Source of the DNA: Streptomyces katrae
Lineage (GTDB): Bacteria; Actinomycetota; Actinomycetes; Streptomycetales; Streptomycetaceae
Length of the DNA stretch: 29,175 bases
NCBI RefSeq assembly: GCF_000966975.1
Contig: NZ_JZWV01000079.1
Location: 1 to 29,175 of the forward strand
Direction: 5' to 3'
Shown: in pieces, positions 16,294 through 25,021 of the stretch
Position numbering within the stretch: the first letter of the stretch is position 1
Layout: the number at the start of each line of letters is the position of its first letter
Notes under the pieces: model-generated
Told to the model about the DNA's origin: nothing
Seen by the model: the letters and a program-made list of their open reading frames with translations, nothing else
The model's database searches: none
Made by a program: the position numbers and the translations under genes

Positions 16294-18210
16294 GTGCTGC
16301 TGACCCGCATCAAGGGACCGCGCGATCTGGACCGGCTCAGCCAGGAGGAGCTGACCCAGCTCGCCGCCGAGATCAGGTCCTTCCTGGTCGATGCCGTCTC
16401 CAAGACCGGCGGGCACCTCGGCCCCAACCTCGGCGTGGTCGAACTGACGATCGCCCTGCACCGGGTCTTCGAATCGCCGAAGGACAAGGTCCTCTTCGAC
16501 ACCGGGCACCAGGCCTACGTCCACAAGCTGCTCACCGGCCGCCAGGACTTCGCCGGCCTGCGCTCCAAGGGCGGCCTCTCCGGCTACCCCTCGCGCGCCG
16601 AGTCCGACCACGACGTGATCGAGAACTCGCACGCCTCGACCGTCCTCGGCTGGGCCGACGGCCTCGCCAAGGCCAACGAGGTGCTCGGCCGCGAGGACCA
16701 CCACGTCGCCGCCGTCATCGGCGACGGCGCCCTCACCGGCGGTATGGCCTGGGAGGCGCTGAACAACATCGCCGCCGCCAAGGACCGCCCGCTGGTCATC
16801 GTCGTCAACGACAACGAGCGCTCCTACGGCCCCACCATCGGCGGCCTCGCCAACCACCTCGCCACCCTGCGCACCACGGACGGCTACGAGCGCTTCCTGG
16901 CCCGCGGCAAGGAGATCCTGGAGCGCACCCCCGTCGTCGGGAAGCCGCTCTTCGAGACCCTGCACGGCGCCAAGAAGGGCCTCAAGGACTTCATCGCCCC
17001 GCAGGGCATGTTCGAGGACCTGGGCCTGAAGTACATCGGCCCCATCGACGGCCACGACATCGAGGCCCTGGAGTCCGCCCTCCAGCGCGCCAAGCGCTTC
17101 AGCGGCCCGGTCATCGTGCACTGCCTCACCCAGAAGGGCCGCGGCTACACGCACGCCGAGCAGGACGAGGCCGACCGCTTCCACGGCATCGGCCCGATCC
17201 ACCCCGACACCGGCCTTCCGATCAAGACCTCCGCCGCCAGCTGGACCTCCGTCTTCGCCGACGAGATGGTCAAGCTCGGCCACGAGCGCAAGGACATCGT
17301 CGGCATCACCGCCGCCATGCTCCACCCGGTCGGCCTGAAGAAGTTCGCGGACACCTTCCCCGACCGCATCTACGACGTCGGCATCGCCGAGCAGCACGCG
17401 GCCACCTCGGCCGCGGGCCTCGCCACCGGCGGCGTCCACCCGGTCTTCGCCGTCTACGCGACCTTCCTGAACCGCGCCTTCGACCAGGTCCTCATGGACG
17501 TCGCCCTGCACAAGTGCGGGGTCACCTTCGTCCTGGACCGGGCCGGCGTCACCGGCGACGACGGCGCCTCCCACAACGGCATGTGGGACATGTCCATCCT
17601 CCAGGTCGTCCCCGGTCTGCGGCTGGCCGCCCCGCGCGACGCCGAGCAGCTGCGCGCGCAGCTCCGCGAGGCCGTCGAGGTCAAGGACGCCCCGACCGTC
17701 GTGCGCTACTCCAAGGGCGTCGTCGGCCCGGCCGTCCCGGCCGTCGGCAAGGTCGGCGGCATGGACGTGCTGCGCCTGCCCGCCCCCGAGGTCACCCGGC
17801 CGGACGTACTGATCGTCTCGGTCGGCGCGCTCGCCCCGATGTGCCTGGAGATCGCCGACCTGCTCGACAAGCAGGGCATCTCCTCCACGGTCGTCGACCC
17901 CCGCTGGGTCAAGCCCGTGGACGAGGCCATGGCCCCGCTCGCCGACCGGCACCGGGTCGTCGTCACCGTCGAGGACAACGGCCGCACCGGCGGTGTCGGC
18001 GCCGCCGTCTCGCAGGCCCTGCGGGACGCGGGCGTGGACGTGCCGCTGCGCGACTTCGGCATCCCGCAGCGCTTCCTGGACCACGCGCTGCGCAAGGAGA
18101 TCATGGCCGAGATCGGCCTGACCGCCCCCGACATCGCGCGCCAGGTCACCGGTCTGGTCGCCAAGCTGGACGGCCGTTTCGAGAACGAGCCGGCCGCCAC
18201 CGTCGACTAG
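16294..18210 (+). CDS. dxs: 1-deoxy-D-xylulose-5-phosphate synthase
   Basis: Thiamine-diphosphate enzyme that condenses pyruvate and glyceraldehyde-3-phosphate to DXP, the entry step of the MEP isoprenoid pathway and of thiamine and pyridoxal precursor supply. It has 638 residues, the standard length. The ThDP/Mg motif [15 protein letters not shown] starts at residue 143 and ends in the NDN near 170. Glu366 and His368 lie in [32 protein letters not shown] and the C-terminal transketolase motif [14 protein letters not shown] follow. GTG 16294 is chosen because AAGGAGG (16282-16288) lies 5 bases upstream; the frame is open further upstream but crosses the xylH terminator. Streptomyces often carry two dxs copies; this window cannot tell whether this is the only one. 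Confidence 0.96.
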   Translation: MLLTRIKGPRDLDRLSQEELTQLAAEIRSFLVDAVSKTGGHLGPNLGVVELTIALHRVFESPKDKVLFDTGHQAYVHKLLTGRQDFAGLRSKGGLSGYPSRAESDHDVIENSHASTVLGWADGLAKANEVLGREDHHVAAVIGDGALTGGMAWEALNNIAAAKDRPLVIVVNDNERSYGPTIGGLANHLATLRTTDGYERFLARGKEILERTPVVGKPLFETLHGAKKGLKDFIAPQGMFEDLGLKYIGPIDGHDIEALESALQRAKRFSGPVIVHCLTQKGRGYTHAEQDEADRFHGIGPIHPDTGLPIKTSAASWTSVFADEMVKLGHERKDIVGITAAMLHPVGLKKFADTFPDRIYDVGIAEQHAATSAAGLATGGVHPVFAVYATFLNRAFDQVLMDVALHKCGVTFVLDRAGVTGDDGASHNGMWDMSILQVVPGLRLAAPRDAEQLRAQLREAVEVKDAPTVVRYSKGVVGPAVPAVGKVGGMDVLRLPAPEVTRPDVLIVSVGALAPMCLEIADLLDKQGISSTVVDPRWVKPVDEAMAPLADRHRVVVTVEDNGRTGGVGAAVSQALRDAGVDVPLRDFGIPQRFLDHALRKEIMAEIGLTAPDIARQVTGLVAKLDGRFENEPAATVD

Positions 18211-18243
18211 CCGTACAAAGGCCGGATCGCGCGGTTGCACCAC

Positions 18244-18287
18244 ACGGGCCGGGAGATCACTCTTGAAGGGTGGGCCTCCCGGCCCGT
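18244..18287 (+). terminator. terminator hairpin after dxs
   Basis: ACGGGCCGGGAG (18244-18255) pairs perfectly over 12 bp with CTCCCGGCCCGT (18276-18287) around a 20-base loop. It lies 33 bases after the dxs stop and only 26 bases before the next gene's GTG. It may therefore end dxs transcription and also sit in the leader of the permease. Confidence 0.65.
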
Positions 18288-18313
18288 TCGCGTACTTCTT
18301 GGGAGGTGCGTCG

Positions 18314-19810
18314 GTGAGCTCGGACCTCAACAGCCCGTTCCGCACCAAGACGGTGGAACAGTCGATCCGGGACACGGAGGAGCCGGAGCACGCGCTCCGC
18401 AAATCCCTCTCCGCCTGGGACCTGACCGTCTTCGGTGTCGGTGTCATCATCGGTACCGGCATCTTCGTCCTCACGGGCATCGCAGCCCGTAACAACGCCG
18501 GCCCCGCCACCGCCCTCTCCTTCGTGGTATCGGGCGTCGTCTGTGCCCTCGCGGCCCTCTGCTACGCCGAGTTCGCGTCCACCGTGCCGGTGGCGGGCTC
18601 GGCGTACACCTTCGCGTACGCCTCCATCGGGGAGCTGCCCGCCTGGATCATCGGCTGGGACCTGGTCCTCGAATTCGCCCTCGGCACGGCCGTCGTCGCC
18701 GTCGGCTGGTCCGGGTACGTACGCCACCTCATGCACACGAACCTCGGCTGGGACATGCCCGTCGCCCTGTCCGGGCCCGACGCGGGGGGCCACTTCGACC
18801 TGCTGGCCTTCCTGCTGGTCCTGGCGCTGACGGCGATCCTCGTCGTCGGGACGAAGCTGTCGGCCCGGATCACCGCGGTCGTCGTCGCCATCAAGGTCAC
18901 CGTGGTGCTGCTGGTCATCATCGCGGGCGCCTTCTTCATCAAGGCCGACAACTACTCGCCGTTCATCCCTCCCGCCAAGCCGCAGCCCGGCGGATCCGGC
19001 TGGACGGCGCCGCTGGTCCAGCTGATTTTCGGCTTCCAGCCGACCAACTTCGGCGTCATGGGCATCTTCACCGCGGCCTCCCTCGTCTTCTTCGCCTTCA
19101 TCGGCTTCGACGTCGTGGCCACCGCCGCCGAGGAGACCAAGAACCCCCAACGGGACATGCCGCGCGGCATCCTCGGATCGCTGCTCATCTGCACCCTGCT
19201 CTACGTGGCCGTCACCATCGTGGTCACCGGTATGCAGTACTACGCGGACATGTCGCCGACCGCCCCGCTCGCCGAAGCGTTCAAATCCGTGAACCAGCCC
19301 TTCTTCTCCGGTGCCATCAGCCTCGGGGCGGCCGTCGGCCTGATCACGGTGAGCATGATCCTGCTGCTGGGCCAGACCCGCGTGTTCTTCGCGATGAGCC
19401 GTGACGGACTGCTGCCGCGCACCTTCTCCGTCACCCACCCCAAGTACCGCACGCCCTACCGGGCCACCCTGCTCCTCGGCGGGATCATCGCGATCGTCGC
19501 GGGGTTCACCAGCCTGGAGAAGCTCGCGGAACTGGTGAACATCGGCACCCTGTTCGCCTTCGTGGTCGTGGCCCTCGGCGTGATCATCCTCCGCAGGACC
19601 CGCCCCGACCTGCACCGGTCCTTCCGTACCCCCTGGGTCCCGGTGGTTCCCATCCTGTCCATCGCGGCCTCGCTCTGGCTGATGCTCAACCTGCCGGCCG
19701 AGACCTGGGCCCGGTTCGCGGTCTGGATGGTGATCGGGTTCGTCGTCTACTTCTTCTACGGCCGCGGCCACAGCCGCCTGGGCAGGTCGGGCCAGGACGC
19801 GGAGTACTAG
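18314..19810 (+). CDS. APC-family amino acid permease (cationic amino acid transporter type)
   Basis: 498 residues with about 12 membrane helices. The conserved APC helix 1 motif VFGVGVIIGTGIFVLTG follows a 35-residue hydrophilic N-terminus. The long motif FFAFIGFDVVATAAEETKNPQRDMPRGI is characteristic of the YfnA/CAT subfamily (cationic amino acid or general amino acid uptake by proton symport). GTG 18314 is supported by GGGAGGTG (18301-18308); an open frame from 18263 runs through the dxs terminator and lacks a ribosome site. The substrate cannot be fixed from the sequence. It is convergent with the LCP gene, with only 11 bp between the two stop codons. Confidence 0.88.
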   Translation: MSSDLNSPFRTKTVEQSIRDTEEPEHALRKSLSAWDLTVFGVGVIIGTGIFVLTGIAARNNAGPATALSFVVSGVVCALAALCYAEFASTVPVAGSAYTFAYASIGELPAWIIGWDLVLEFALGTAVVAVGWSGYVRHLMHTNLGWDMPVALSGPDAGGHFDLLAFLLVLALTAILVVGTKLSARITAVVVAIKVTVVLLVIIAGAFFIKADNYSPFIPPAKPQPGGSGWTAPLVQLIFGFQPTNFGVMGIFTAASLVFFAFIGFDVVATAAEETKNPQRDMPRGILGSLLICTLLYVAVTIVVTGMQYYADMSPTAPLAEAFKSVNQPFFSGAISLGAAVGLITVSMILLLGQTRVFFAMSRDGLLPRTFSVTHPKYRTPYRATLLLGGIIAIVAGFTSLEKLAELVNIGTLFAFVVVALGVIILRRTRPDLHRSFRTPWVPVVPILSIAASLWLMLNLPAETWARFAVWMVIGFVVYFFYGRGHSRLGRSGQDAEY

Positions 19811-19830
19811 GCCGAGGGGTACTAGGCCGA
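19804..19830. repeat. 12-bp direct repeat holding two convergent stop codons
   Basis: GTACTAGGCCGA occurs at 19804-19815 and again at 19819-19830. The first copy supplies the TAG stop of the permease; the second, read on the minus strand, supplies the TAG stop of the LCP gene. It looks like a short tandem duplication with a GGG spacer. Confidence 0.7.
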
Positions 19831-20991
19831 CGGGGACGGCTCGGGCGCCGGGGACTTGGACTTGGCGCCCTTGCCGCCGCCCTTGGCGGGGGAGTCCTTC
19901 GCCGAGGCGGGCACCTTCTGGTCGGTGCGCAGGGCCTCCCACAGCTGGGAGGCCTGTTCCTGTGCGATCACGACCCGGTTCGGGTCCACCTTGTCGTACG
20001 CCACCGGCAGCATGATGGTCTCCATCGTGGACGGGTCCACGCCCTTCATGCTCTGCGCGAAGTCGGCCAGGGCGCTGAGCGAGGCCAGGTCGGAGTCGGT
20101 GGTCAGGGACTTGGTGCCCGCGTCGGCGAGCTTGTAGAGCCGGGCCGGGTTGCCCAGGGCGTCCTGCTTCTTGATCTCGGCGAGCAGGGCGAGCATGAAC
20201 TGCTGCTGGAGGCCTATGCGTCCGAGGTCGCTGCCGTCTCCGTAGCCGTAGCGGGTCCGGACGAACTTCAGGGAGTCCGTGCCGTTCAGCCGGTGCGTGC
20301 CCGCGTCGAGCTTCAGGCCGCCCTTCGCGCCCGTCATCGGCTGGTCGAGCGTGACGGTGACCCCGCCGAGGGCGTCCACCAGGCCCTTGAAACCGGCGAA
20401 GTCCACCTCCACGAAGTGGTCCACGCGGATCCCCGACAGCTGCTCCACCGTCTTGACCACGCAGGCCGGACCGGCCACCGAGTAGACCGAGTTGAACATG
20501 ACCCGGTTCGCCCCGGGGACGGTCCTGCCGTCCGCGTCCTTGCATTCGGGCCGGGTGATCAGGGTGTCGCGGGGGATGCTCACCGCGGTGGCCCGGGACC
20601 GGCCCTCGGGTATGTGGACCAGCATCGCGGTGTCCGAACGGGCCCCGCTGACGTTGCCGTGGTCGAGCTCGGCGTTGGCCCCGGCCCGTGAGTCGGAGCC
20701 CAGCACCAGGACGTTCTGGGCCTTCTCCACCACCTTCGGCGGGCGGTTGTCCGTACCGATCGCCCGGTCCAGGTCGACGCTGTCGATGTTCCCTTCCAGG
20801 TGGCTGTAGACCCACCAGCCGGCCCCGGCCGAGCCGAGGACGAGGACGGCAGCCGTCCAGGCCAGCCCCCGCCGGATCCGGCTCGCTCGCGAACGGCCCG
20901 CAGTCGCCTCCGTCCCGGACTCCGTCCCGGGGCCGGGCTCCGGCTCCGGCTCCGGGGTGGTCGTGGCAGTGGCGGCGGCGTCTGAAGTCAT
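19822..20991 (-). CDS. LytR-CpsA-Psr (LCP) family cell-wall glycopolymer ligase
   Basis: 389 residues. The cytoplasmic N-terminus is rich in Pro, Glu and Thr, followed by one membrane helix at about 42-62 and an extracellular LCP domain from about residue 92. Conserved LCP features are NVLVLGSDSRAG (Asp100, Arg102), ARSDTAMLVHI (Arg119, Asp120), VSIPRDT (Arg141, Asp142) and LKFVRTRYGYGDGSDLGRIGLQQQFM with its Arg-rich pyrophosphate-binding site. The C-terminal tail is low-complexity Lys/Gly/Ser/Pro. LCP proteins transfer glycopolymers from lipid pyrophosphate carriers to peptidoglycan. The start ATG 20991 has only a weak upstream site (GAAGGA about 15 bases away). The nonulosonate genes a few kb away make a wall-attached sugar-acid polymer a possible substrate; that link is inference. 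Confidence 0.92.
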   Translation of the reverse strand: MTSDAAATATTTPEPEPEPGPGTESGTEATAGRSRASRIRRGLAWTAAVLVLGSAGAGWWVYSHLEGNIDSVDLDRAIGTDNRPPKVVEKAQNVLVLGSDSRAGANAELDHGNVSGARSDTAMLVHIPEGRSRATAVSIPRDTLITRPECKDADGRTVPGANRVMFNSVYSVAGPACVVKTVEQLSGIRVDHFVEVDFAGFKGLVDALGGVTVTLDQPMTGAKGGLKLDAGTHRLNGTDSLKFVRTRYGYGDGSDLGRIGLQQQFMLALLAEIKKQDALGNPARLYKLADAGTKSLTTDSDLASLSALADFAQSMKGVDPSTMETIMLPVAYDKVDPNRVVIAQEQASQLWEALRTDQKVPASAKDSPAKGGGKGAKSKSPAPEPSPSA

Positions 20992-21138
20992 GCCCGGAGA
21001 CCGGTCCTTCCGAACGGGTGGCGGGGAGCGCGGCGGGGGAGCGCGCGGGCTCCAACATAGACGCAGGACCCCGCTGGAGGACCCCCGGGGTATCCTGATT
21101 CTGTTCGAATCGTGAAGGGGAAGGGTTGCTTGCGGTCC

Positions 21139-22266
21139 ATGGCGACGCGATCCAGACGCAGTCCGAACAAATCCCCCCAGCGCCCTTCGGGACCGTCCCC
21201 GGCCCCCGCCCGTGACGGGAACCCCGCGGCCCTGGGGCCCCTGACCGGACGCTGGGTCCTGGCCGGCAAGGACGGACGGCTCACCGCGTACGCCCGCACC
21301 GGGGGCGGTCTCCTTCGCTGGACCGAACAGGTCCCCGGCGGCCCCGGCTGGAACGGCCCCGACTTCTTCCCGGCCGACGGCCTGACCGACCTGTCGGTGG
21401 GTCAGGGCCCCGACGGGTACGCACACTTCACGGGCCGTCGCCGGGCCCCGAACGGCGACACCGAGACCCTCACCTACCACCACGCCGTGCAGTACCAGAG
21501 CGGCCGCCCGATCGGCCCCTGGGAATCCCTCGGCACCCTCTACCACAACGTCGAGATGTCCCTGCGCGGCGGCCCGCCGACCGTGACCGTGGACGCCCAG
21601 GGCGCGCCCCACATCTTCGTCCGCAACAACGGGCGGGGCATCCACATGAAGCGCCAGGACAGCAAGGGCAACTGGGGCCGGTGGGAGGACCTGCGGGGCA
21701 GCATGACCTTCGAAGGGGGCTGCGCCTCCTCCACCGCCGACGGGCTCACGGGCTTCGCCGCCCCCGGCGAGAAGGGGCTCACCTTCTGGGCGCAGGACGC
21801 GCCCGGCGGCCCCTTGAAAATGGGCGAGGTGGTGCCGTACCTGGCCCGGGACGGCTCGCTCGCCGCCCTGGAGACGGCACCGCGCCGTGTCACGCACTTC
21901 TGGCACGCGGCCGACGGGAGCGGGGTGTACGCCCACCGCGAGGGCGCCGGGGTGATGGCCCTCGGCGGCGGCCCGGCGTACGGGGCGGTGGCCGCCGTAC
22001 GCGCGCTGGTGGACGGGTACGACTGCACGGTGCTGGCCCACCGCGGGGCGGACGGGCGTACCGCACTCGCCGCGTACCCGACGGAGAACGAGGCGGCCGG
22101 GCTCTGGTGGACCGCGATCGGTGAGGAGTGCCCGGACTCCCCGGCCCTCGCCGTAGACGCCCACGGGCTGGTCGTCATCGCCTCGATCAGTGCCCGGGGG
22201 GAACTGCTCGTCAACCGGCAGAAGGACAGCTCCGGCCTCTCACTGGGCCGCTGGCAGCGCTTCTGA
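21139..22266 (+). CDS. conserved hypothetical protein, beta-propeller-like
   Basis: About 375 residues. No signal peptide or membrane helix is visible. After a basic Ser/Pro/Arg-rich N-terminus, the protein shows repeats of about 45-50 residues with similar cores: WVLAGKDGRLTAYART, LTDLSVGQGPDGYAHF, PPTVTVDAQGAPHIFVRNNGRGIH, GLTFWAQD, VTHFWHAADGSGVYAH, ALAVDAHGLVVIASISARGELLVNR. This resembles PLL-type (fucose-lectin-like) or tachylectin-like propellers, so carbohydrate binding is a reasonable guess, not shown. Start choices are GTG 21112, TTG 21130 and ATG 21139; AAGGGGAAGGG (21115-21125) fits none perfectly. The 3' end overlaps the convergent glycosyltransferase gene by 27 bp. It diverges from the LCP gene. 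I do not recognise a specific family name. Confidence 0.75.
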   Translation: MATRSRRSPNKSPQRPSGPSPAPARDGNPAALGPLTGRWVLAGKDGRLTAYARTGGGLLRWTEQVPGGPGWNGPDFFPADGLTDLSVGQGPDGYAHFTGRRRAPNGDTETLTYHHAVQYQSGRPIGPWESLGTLYHNVEMSLRGGPPTVTVDAQGAPHIFVRNNGRGIHMKRQDSKGNWGRWEDLRGSMTFEGGCASSTADGLTGFAAPGEKGLTFWAQDAPGGPLKMGEVVPYLARDGSLAALETAPRRVTHFWHAADGSGVYAHREGAGVMALGGGPAYGAVAAVRALVDGYDCTVLAHRGADGRTALAAYPTENEAAGLWWTAIGEECPDSPALAVDAHGLVVIASISARGELLVNRQKDSSGLSLGRWQRF

Positions 22267-23304
22267 CCGCTCGCCCGTGCGCCGCCGGCCCTGCGGCGGG
22301 ATGCTGGCCAGGCCGTGCCGGGCGACGGCCAGGCTGGAGATGCGCCGCAGGAAGTCCACCGAGCGGGCCGCCGTGTCGGGGGTGATCCAGGCGTCGTCGA
22401 TCTCGCACAGTTCCACCCGTACCGGAGCACCCCGCAGCACGATCGGCAGGGTGTAGGCGATGGTGGACGCGAAGGTCAGCAGGGACAGGCCGATGGGCTC
22501 GGTCAGCGCGGTCAGTTCCAGCGGCAGTTCGGGGTGGACGATCTCCATGCCCGTCAGCTCGGCGATCCGGTCCAGCTTGGCCGCGCTCTCGCGGCGGTGC
22601 GCCAGGTAGCGGCCGGCCGCCCGGGTGCGGGAGATCCAGCCGACGGCCTCGATGTAGCGGTCCTCGTCGATGACCCCGGTCTCCACCAGGGAGCTGCCCG
22701 CCAGGTCCGTCCCGGGCCGGGGGCGGGCCGGGCCGAAGGTGGTCCGGCTCCAGGCGTACTCGTTGGCCCGCACCTCGGCGCCCGGCGGCGCGGCCACCGG
22801 CATGCAGGTGAAGAAGACGGCCCGCTCCAGCTCCTCGCGGGCCAGCCACCGGTTCACCGGGCCGCCCTTGGCGGTCTTGGCGTCCCCCTGGTGCCAGCGG
22901 GTCAGCTGCTGCCCGCTCGTCAGCAGCGCCACCAGCTCGGTGGTGGCGGTGCCGTCGTCGACGACGACGACCTCGCGGGCCCGTGAACGCGGCAGCAGCA
23001 GCTGGATGGTGCGGGAGAACAGGTCCCCGATCACCAGGCGCCGGGCCGCCGCGACCGCGCGGCCGAGCCGGACCAGCTCGCCGGCCCGCCCCAGGTAGCC
23101 GGCGCGGACCTCGTAGCGCCGCCAGACCACCTTGGCCTGCGAGGCGTACCGGCACAGCCGGCGGACCTGGGCGCGGGAGCGCGGGTCCACCGGCTGGAGC
23201 ACGGCGATGGTGAGGGACGCTGCCTCGCCCGGGTGGGCGTGGGCCCACTCCAGGACATTCAGTAGTTGAGCCGGGCTCTCCACCAGGGCGAGGGTCTCGG
23301 TCAT
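22240..23304 (-). CDS. putative sialyltransferase-like glycosyltransferase
   Basis: 354 residues, cytoplasmic, no membrane helix. The opening MTETLALVESPAQLLNVLEW resembles the ESPLQLLN start I associate with bacterial polysialyltransferase and GT52-like enzymes. VVVVDDGTATTELV near residue 107 is the likely acidic DDG motif. The usual later HP motif is not obvious (a single IVHPELPLELT may serve). Its ATG overlaps the neuB stop (ATGA, 23301-23304), so the two are translationally coupled. Placed last in an operon with NeuA and NeuB homologues, it probably uses a CMP-activated nonulosonic acid as donor. The exact linkage and acceptor are unknown, and family assignment is by resemblance only. 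Confidence 0.65.
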   Translation of the reverse strand: MTETLALVESPAQLLNVLEWAHAHPGEAASLTIAVLQPVDPRSRAQVRRLCRYASQAKVVWRRYEVRAGYLGRAGELVRLGRAVAAARRLVIGDLFSRTIQLLLPRSRAREVVVVDDGTATTELVALLTSGQQLTRWHQGDAKTAKGGPVNRWLAREELERAVFFTCMPVAAPPGAEVRANEYAWSRTTFGPARPRPGTDLAGSSLVETGVIDEDRYIEAVGWISRTRAAGRYLAHRRESAAKLDRIAELTGMEIVHPELPLELTALTEPIGLSLLTFASTIAYTLPIVLRGAPVRVELCEIDDAWITPDTAARSVDFLRRISSLAVARHGLASIPPQGRRRTGERSEALPAAQ

Positions 23305-24221
23305 GCCGGGGCCGTCACATCCTCGGCGGGGAGGGTGCTCTGGACGCGGCGGAGCTTCTTCATCGGGCCGAGCTCGGACTCGTAGACCTTCTTGACGCCG
23401 TCGCCGAGGGCGGTCTCGATGGTGCGGATGTCGCGCACCAGGCGGGCCAGGCCGCCGGGCTCGACGGAGGCCGCCTGGTCGGAGCCCCACATGGCGCGGT
23501 CGAGGGTGATGTGCCGCTCGACGGCGCAGGCGCCCATGGCGACGGCGGCCACGGTGGTCTGCAGGCCCGTCTCGTGCCCCGAGTAGCCGACGGGCACGTT
23601 GGGGTAGGCCGCCTCCAGGCTGTTGATCACCCGCAGGTTCAGCTCCTCGGCCTTGGCCGGGTAGGTGGAGGTGGCGTGCAGCAGGATGATGTTCTCGCTG
23701 CCGAGGACCTCCACGGCGTGCCGGATCTGCTGCGGGGTGGACATGCCGGTGGACAGGATGACCGTCTTGCCGGTGGCGCGCAGGGCCAGGAGGAGCTCGT
23801 CGTCGGTCAGGGAGGCGGAGGCCACCTTGTGCGCGGGTACGTCGAACTTCTCCAGGAAGGTGACGGCCTCGGTGTCCCACGGGGAGGCGAACCAGTCGAT
23901 GCCGCGCTTCGCGCAGTGCTCGTCGATGGCCCGGTACTCGTCCTCGCCGAACTCGACGCGGTGGCGGTAGTCGATGTACGTCATCCGGCCCCAGGGCGTG
24001 TCCCGCTCGATGTCCCACTGGTCGCGCGGGGTGCATATCTCGGGGGTCCGCTTCTGGAACTTCACCGCGTCACAGCCCGCGTCGGCGGCCGCGTCGATGA
24101 GCGCGAGGGCGTTGGCCAGCTCACCGTTGTGGTTGATCCCGATCTCGCCGATCACGTAGGTGGGCCGGCCGGCGCCGACCTCCCTGTTTCCGATCCGGCG
24201 GATCCGGTTGCTGTGCACCAC
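23301..24221 (-). CDS. neuB: N-acylneuraminate (nonulosonate) synthase NeuB-like, without SAF domain
   Basis: 306 residues forming a NeuB-type TIM barrel, which condenses PEP with a hexose-type acceptor (such as ManNAc) to a nine-carbon sialic acid. Motifs: VIGEIGINHNGE with Glu26, VKFQKRTPE with Lys54, ILSTGMST, HATSTYPA, GYSGHETG with His216, and ERHITLDR with His237. The two histidines align with the Mn2+ ligands His215 and His236 of the meningococcal enzyme. The protein ends right after SELGPMKKLRR, where NeuB normally continues into a roughly 60-residue SAF (antifreeze-like) domain. No frameshifted remnant follows, because the next gene starts within the stop codon. Start GTG 24221 follows AAGGAA; the neuA stop lies 3 bases upstream. 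The true acceptor (ManNAc, mannose for Kdn, or another) is open. Confidence 0.88.
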   Translation of the reverse strand: MVHSNRIRRIGNREVGAGRPTYVIGEIGINHNGELANALALIDAAADAGCDAVKFQKRTPEICTPRDQWDIERDTPWGRMTYIDYRHRVEFGEDEYRAIDEHCAKRGIDWFASPWDTEAVTFLEKFDVPAHKVASASLTDDELLLALRATGKTVILSTGMSTPQQIRHAVEVLGSENIILLHATSTYPAKAEELNLRVINSLEAAYPNVPVGYSGHETGLQTTVAAVAMGACAVERHITLDRAMWGSDQAASVEPGGLARLVRDIRTIETALGDGVKKVYESELGPMKKLRRVQSTLPAEDVTAPA

Positions 24222-24224
24222 TGT

Positions 24225-24977
24225 TCAGAGTTCCTTTCCGGGGTACTGCTCGGGTTGCGGCGACGGGGTCGCCGAAGTCTGCGGGGGGTCCAGGAGGGGG
24301 GCCAGGGCCCGGGCCCGGTCGAGGTCGCCGGGCTCGTCGAGCTCGATGGCCCGCTCGGGGGCCGTGGGGACGAGCTGGGTCCGGCCGAAGAAGCGGTGAC
24401 CGCTGCGGCGGAAGCCCTCGGCGCGCATCGCGTAGACGGCGCCCGACTCCAGGTATTCCGGCGTACGGTCCTGGCGGCGCAGCCGGACCGCGCTGTCGTG
24501 GTTGACGCCCCGCGCCCGGTGGCCGGCCCCGTGGCCGGGGTCGGCGGTCCACAGGAAGCCGTGGAAGGGCACGGCGGTGAAGGCGGAGTCGGCGCCGTCG
24601 CGGACGATGGCCAGGACGGCCTCGTCCACCTCCTCGGAGGTGATGAAGGGGCTGGTGCACTGGACGAAGACCAGCACGTCCACGGCCTCGGAGTGACGTT
24701 CCTCCAGCACGTCCAGCGCGTGCAGCAGCGCCGACTCGCTGGAGGCCCGGTCCGAGCCCAGTTCGGCCGGCCGGTCCACCACCTCCGCGCCGGCCTCCCG
24801 GGCGGCGCGGGCGATGGCCGCGTCGTCGGTGGACACGGCGACCCGGGTCACCTGTCCGGCGCCCAGGCAGGCCCGTACGGCGCGGGCCACCAGCGGCACC
24901 CCGCCGACCTCGGCCACGTTCTTGCCGGGGATGCCCTTGGAGCCGCCCCGGGCGGGTATGACGGCGGTGACGTTCAC
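24225..24977 (-). CDS. neuA: CMP-N-acylneuraminate cytidylyltransferase (NeuA-like)
   Basis: Activates a nonulosonic acid with CTP to its CMP form, the donor for sialyltransferases. 250 residues from GTG 24977, supported by AGGAG (24991-24987) at 9 bases and placing the start just before the family's N-terminal motif IPARGGSKGIPGKN. An alternative ATG at 25025 overlaps the upstream stop (ATGA) and would add 16 low-complexity residues (266 in total). Other motifs: VSTDDAAIA, LVFVQCTSPFITSEEVD, and RRQDRTPEYLESGAVYA, the equivalent of the RRQDxPxxYxxNG segment with Ser for Asn. It lies in the leftward glycan operon between the DUF6716-like glycosyltransferase and neuB. Confidence 0.88.
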   Translation of the reverse strand: MNVTAVIPARGGSKGIPGKNVAEVGGVPLVARAVRACLGAGQVTRVAVSTDDAAIARAAREAGAEVVDRPAELGSDRASSESALLHALDVLEERHSEAVDVLVFVQCTSPFITSEEVDEAVLAIVRDGADSAFTAVPFHGFLWTADPGHGAGHRARGVNHDSAVRLRRQDRTPEYLESGAVYAMRAEGFRRSGHRFFGRTQLVPTAPERAIELDEPGDLDRARALAPLLDPPQTSATPSPQPEQYPGKEL

Positions 24978-25021
24978 AGGGCTGTTCTCCTGGGAGGTGG
25001 AGGGGGCGCTCGTACGGGTGT

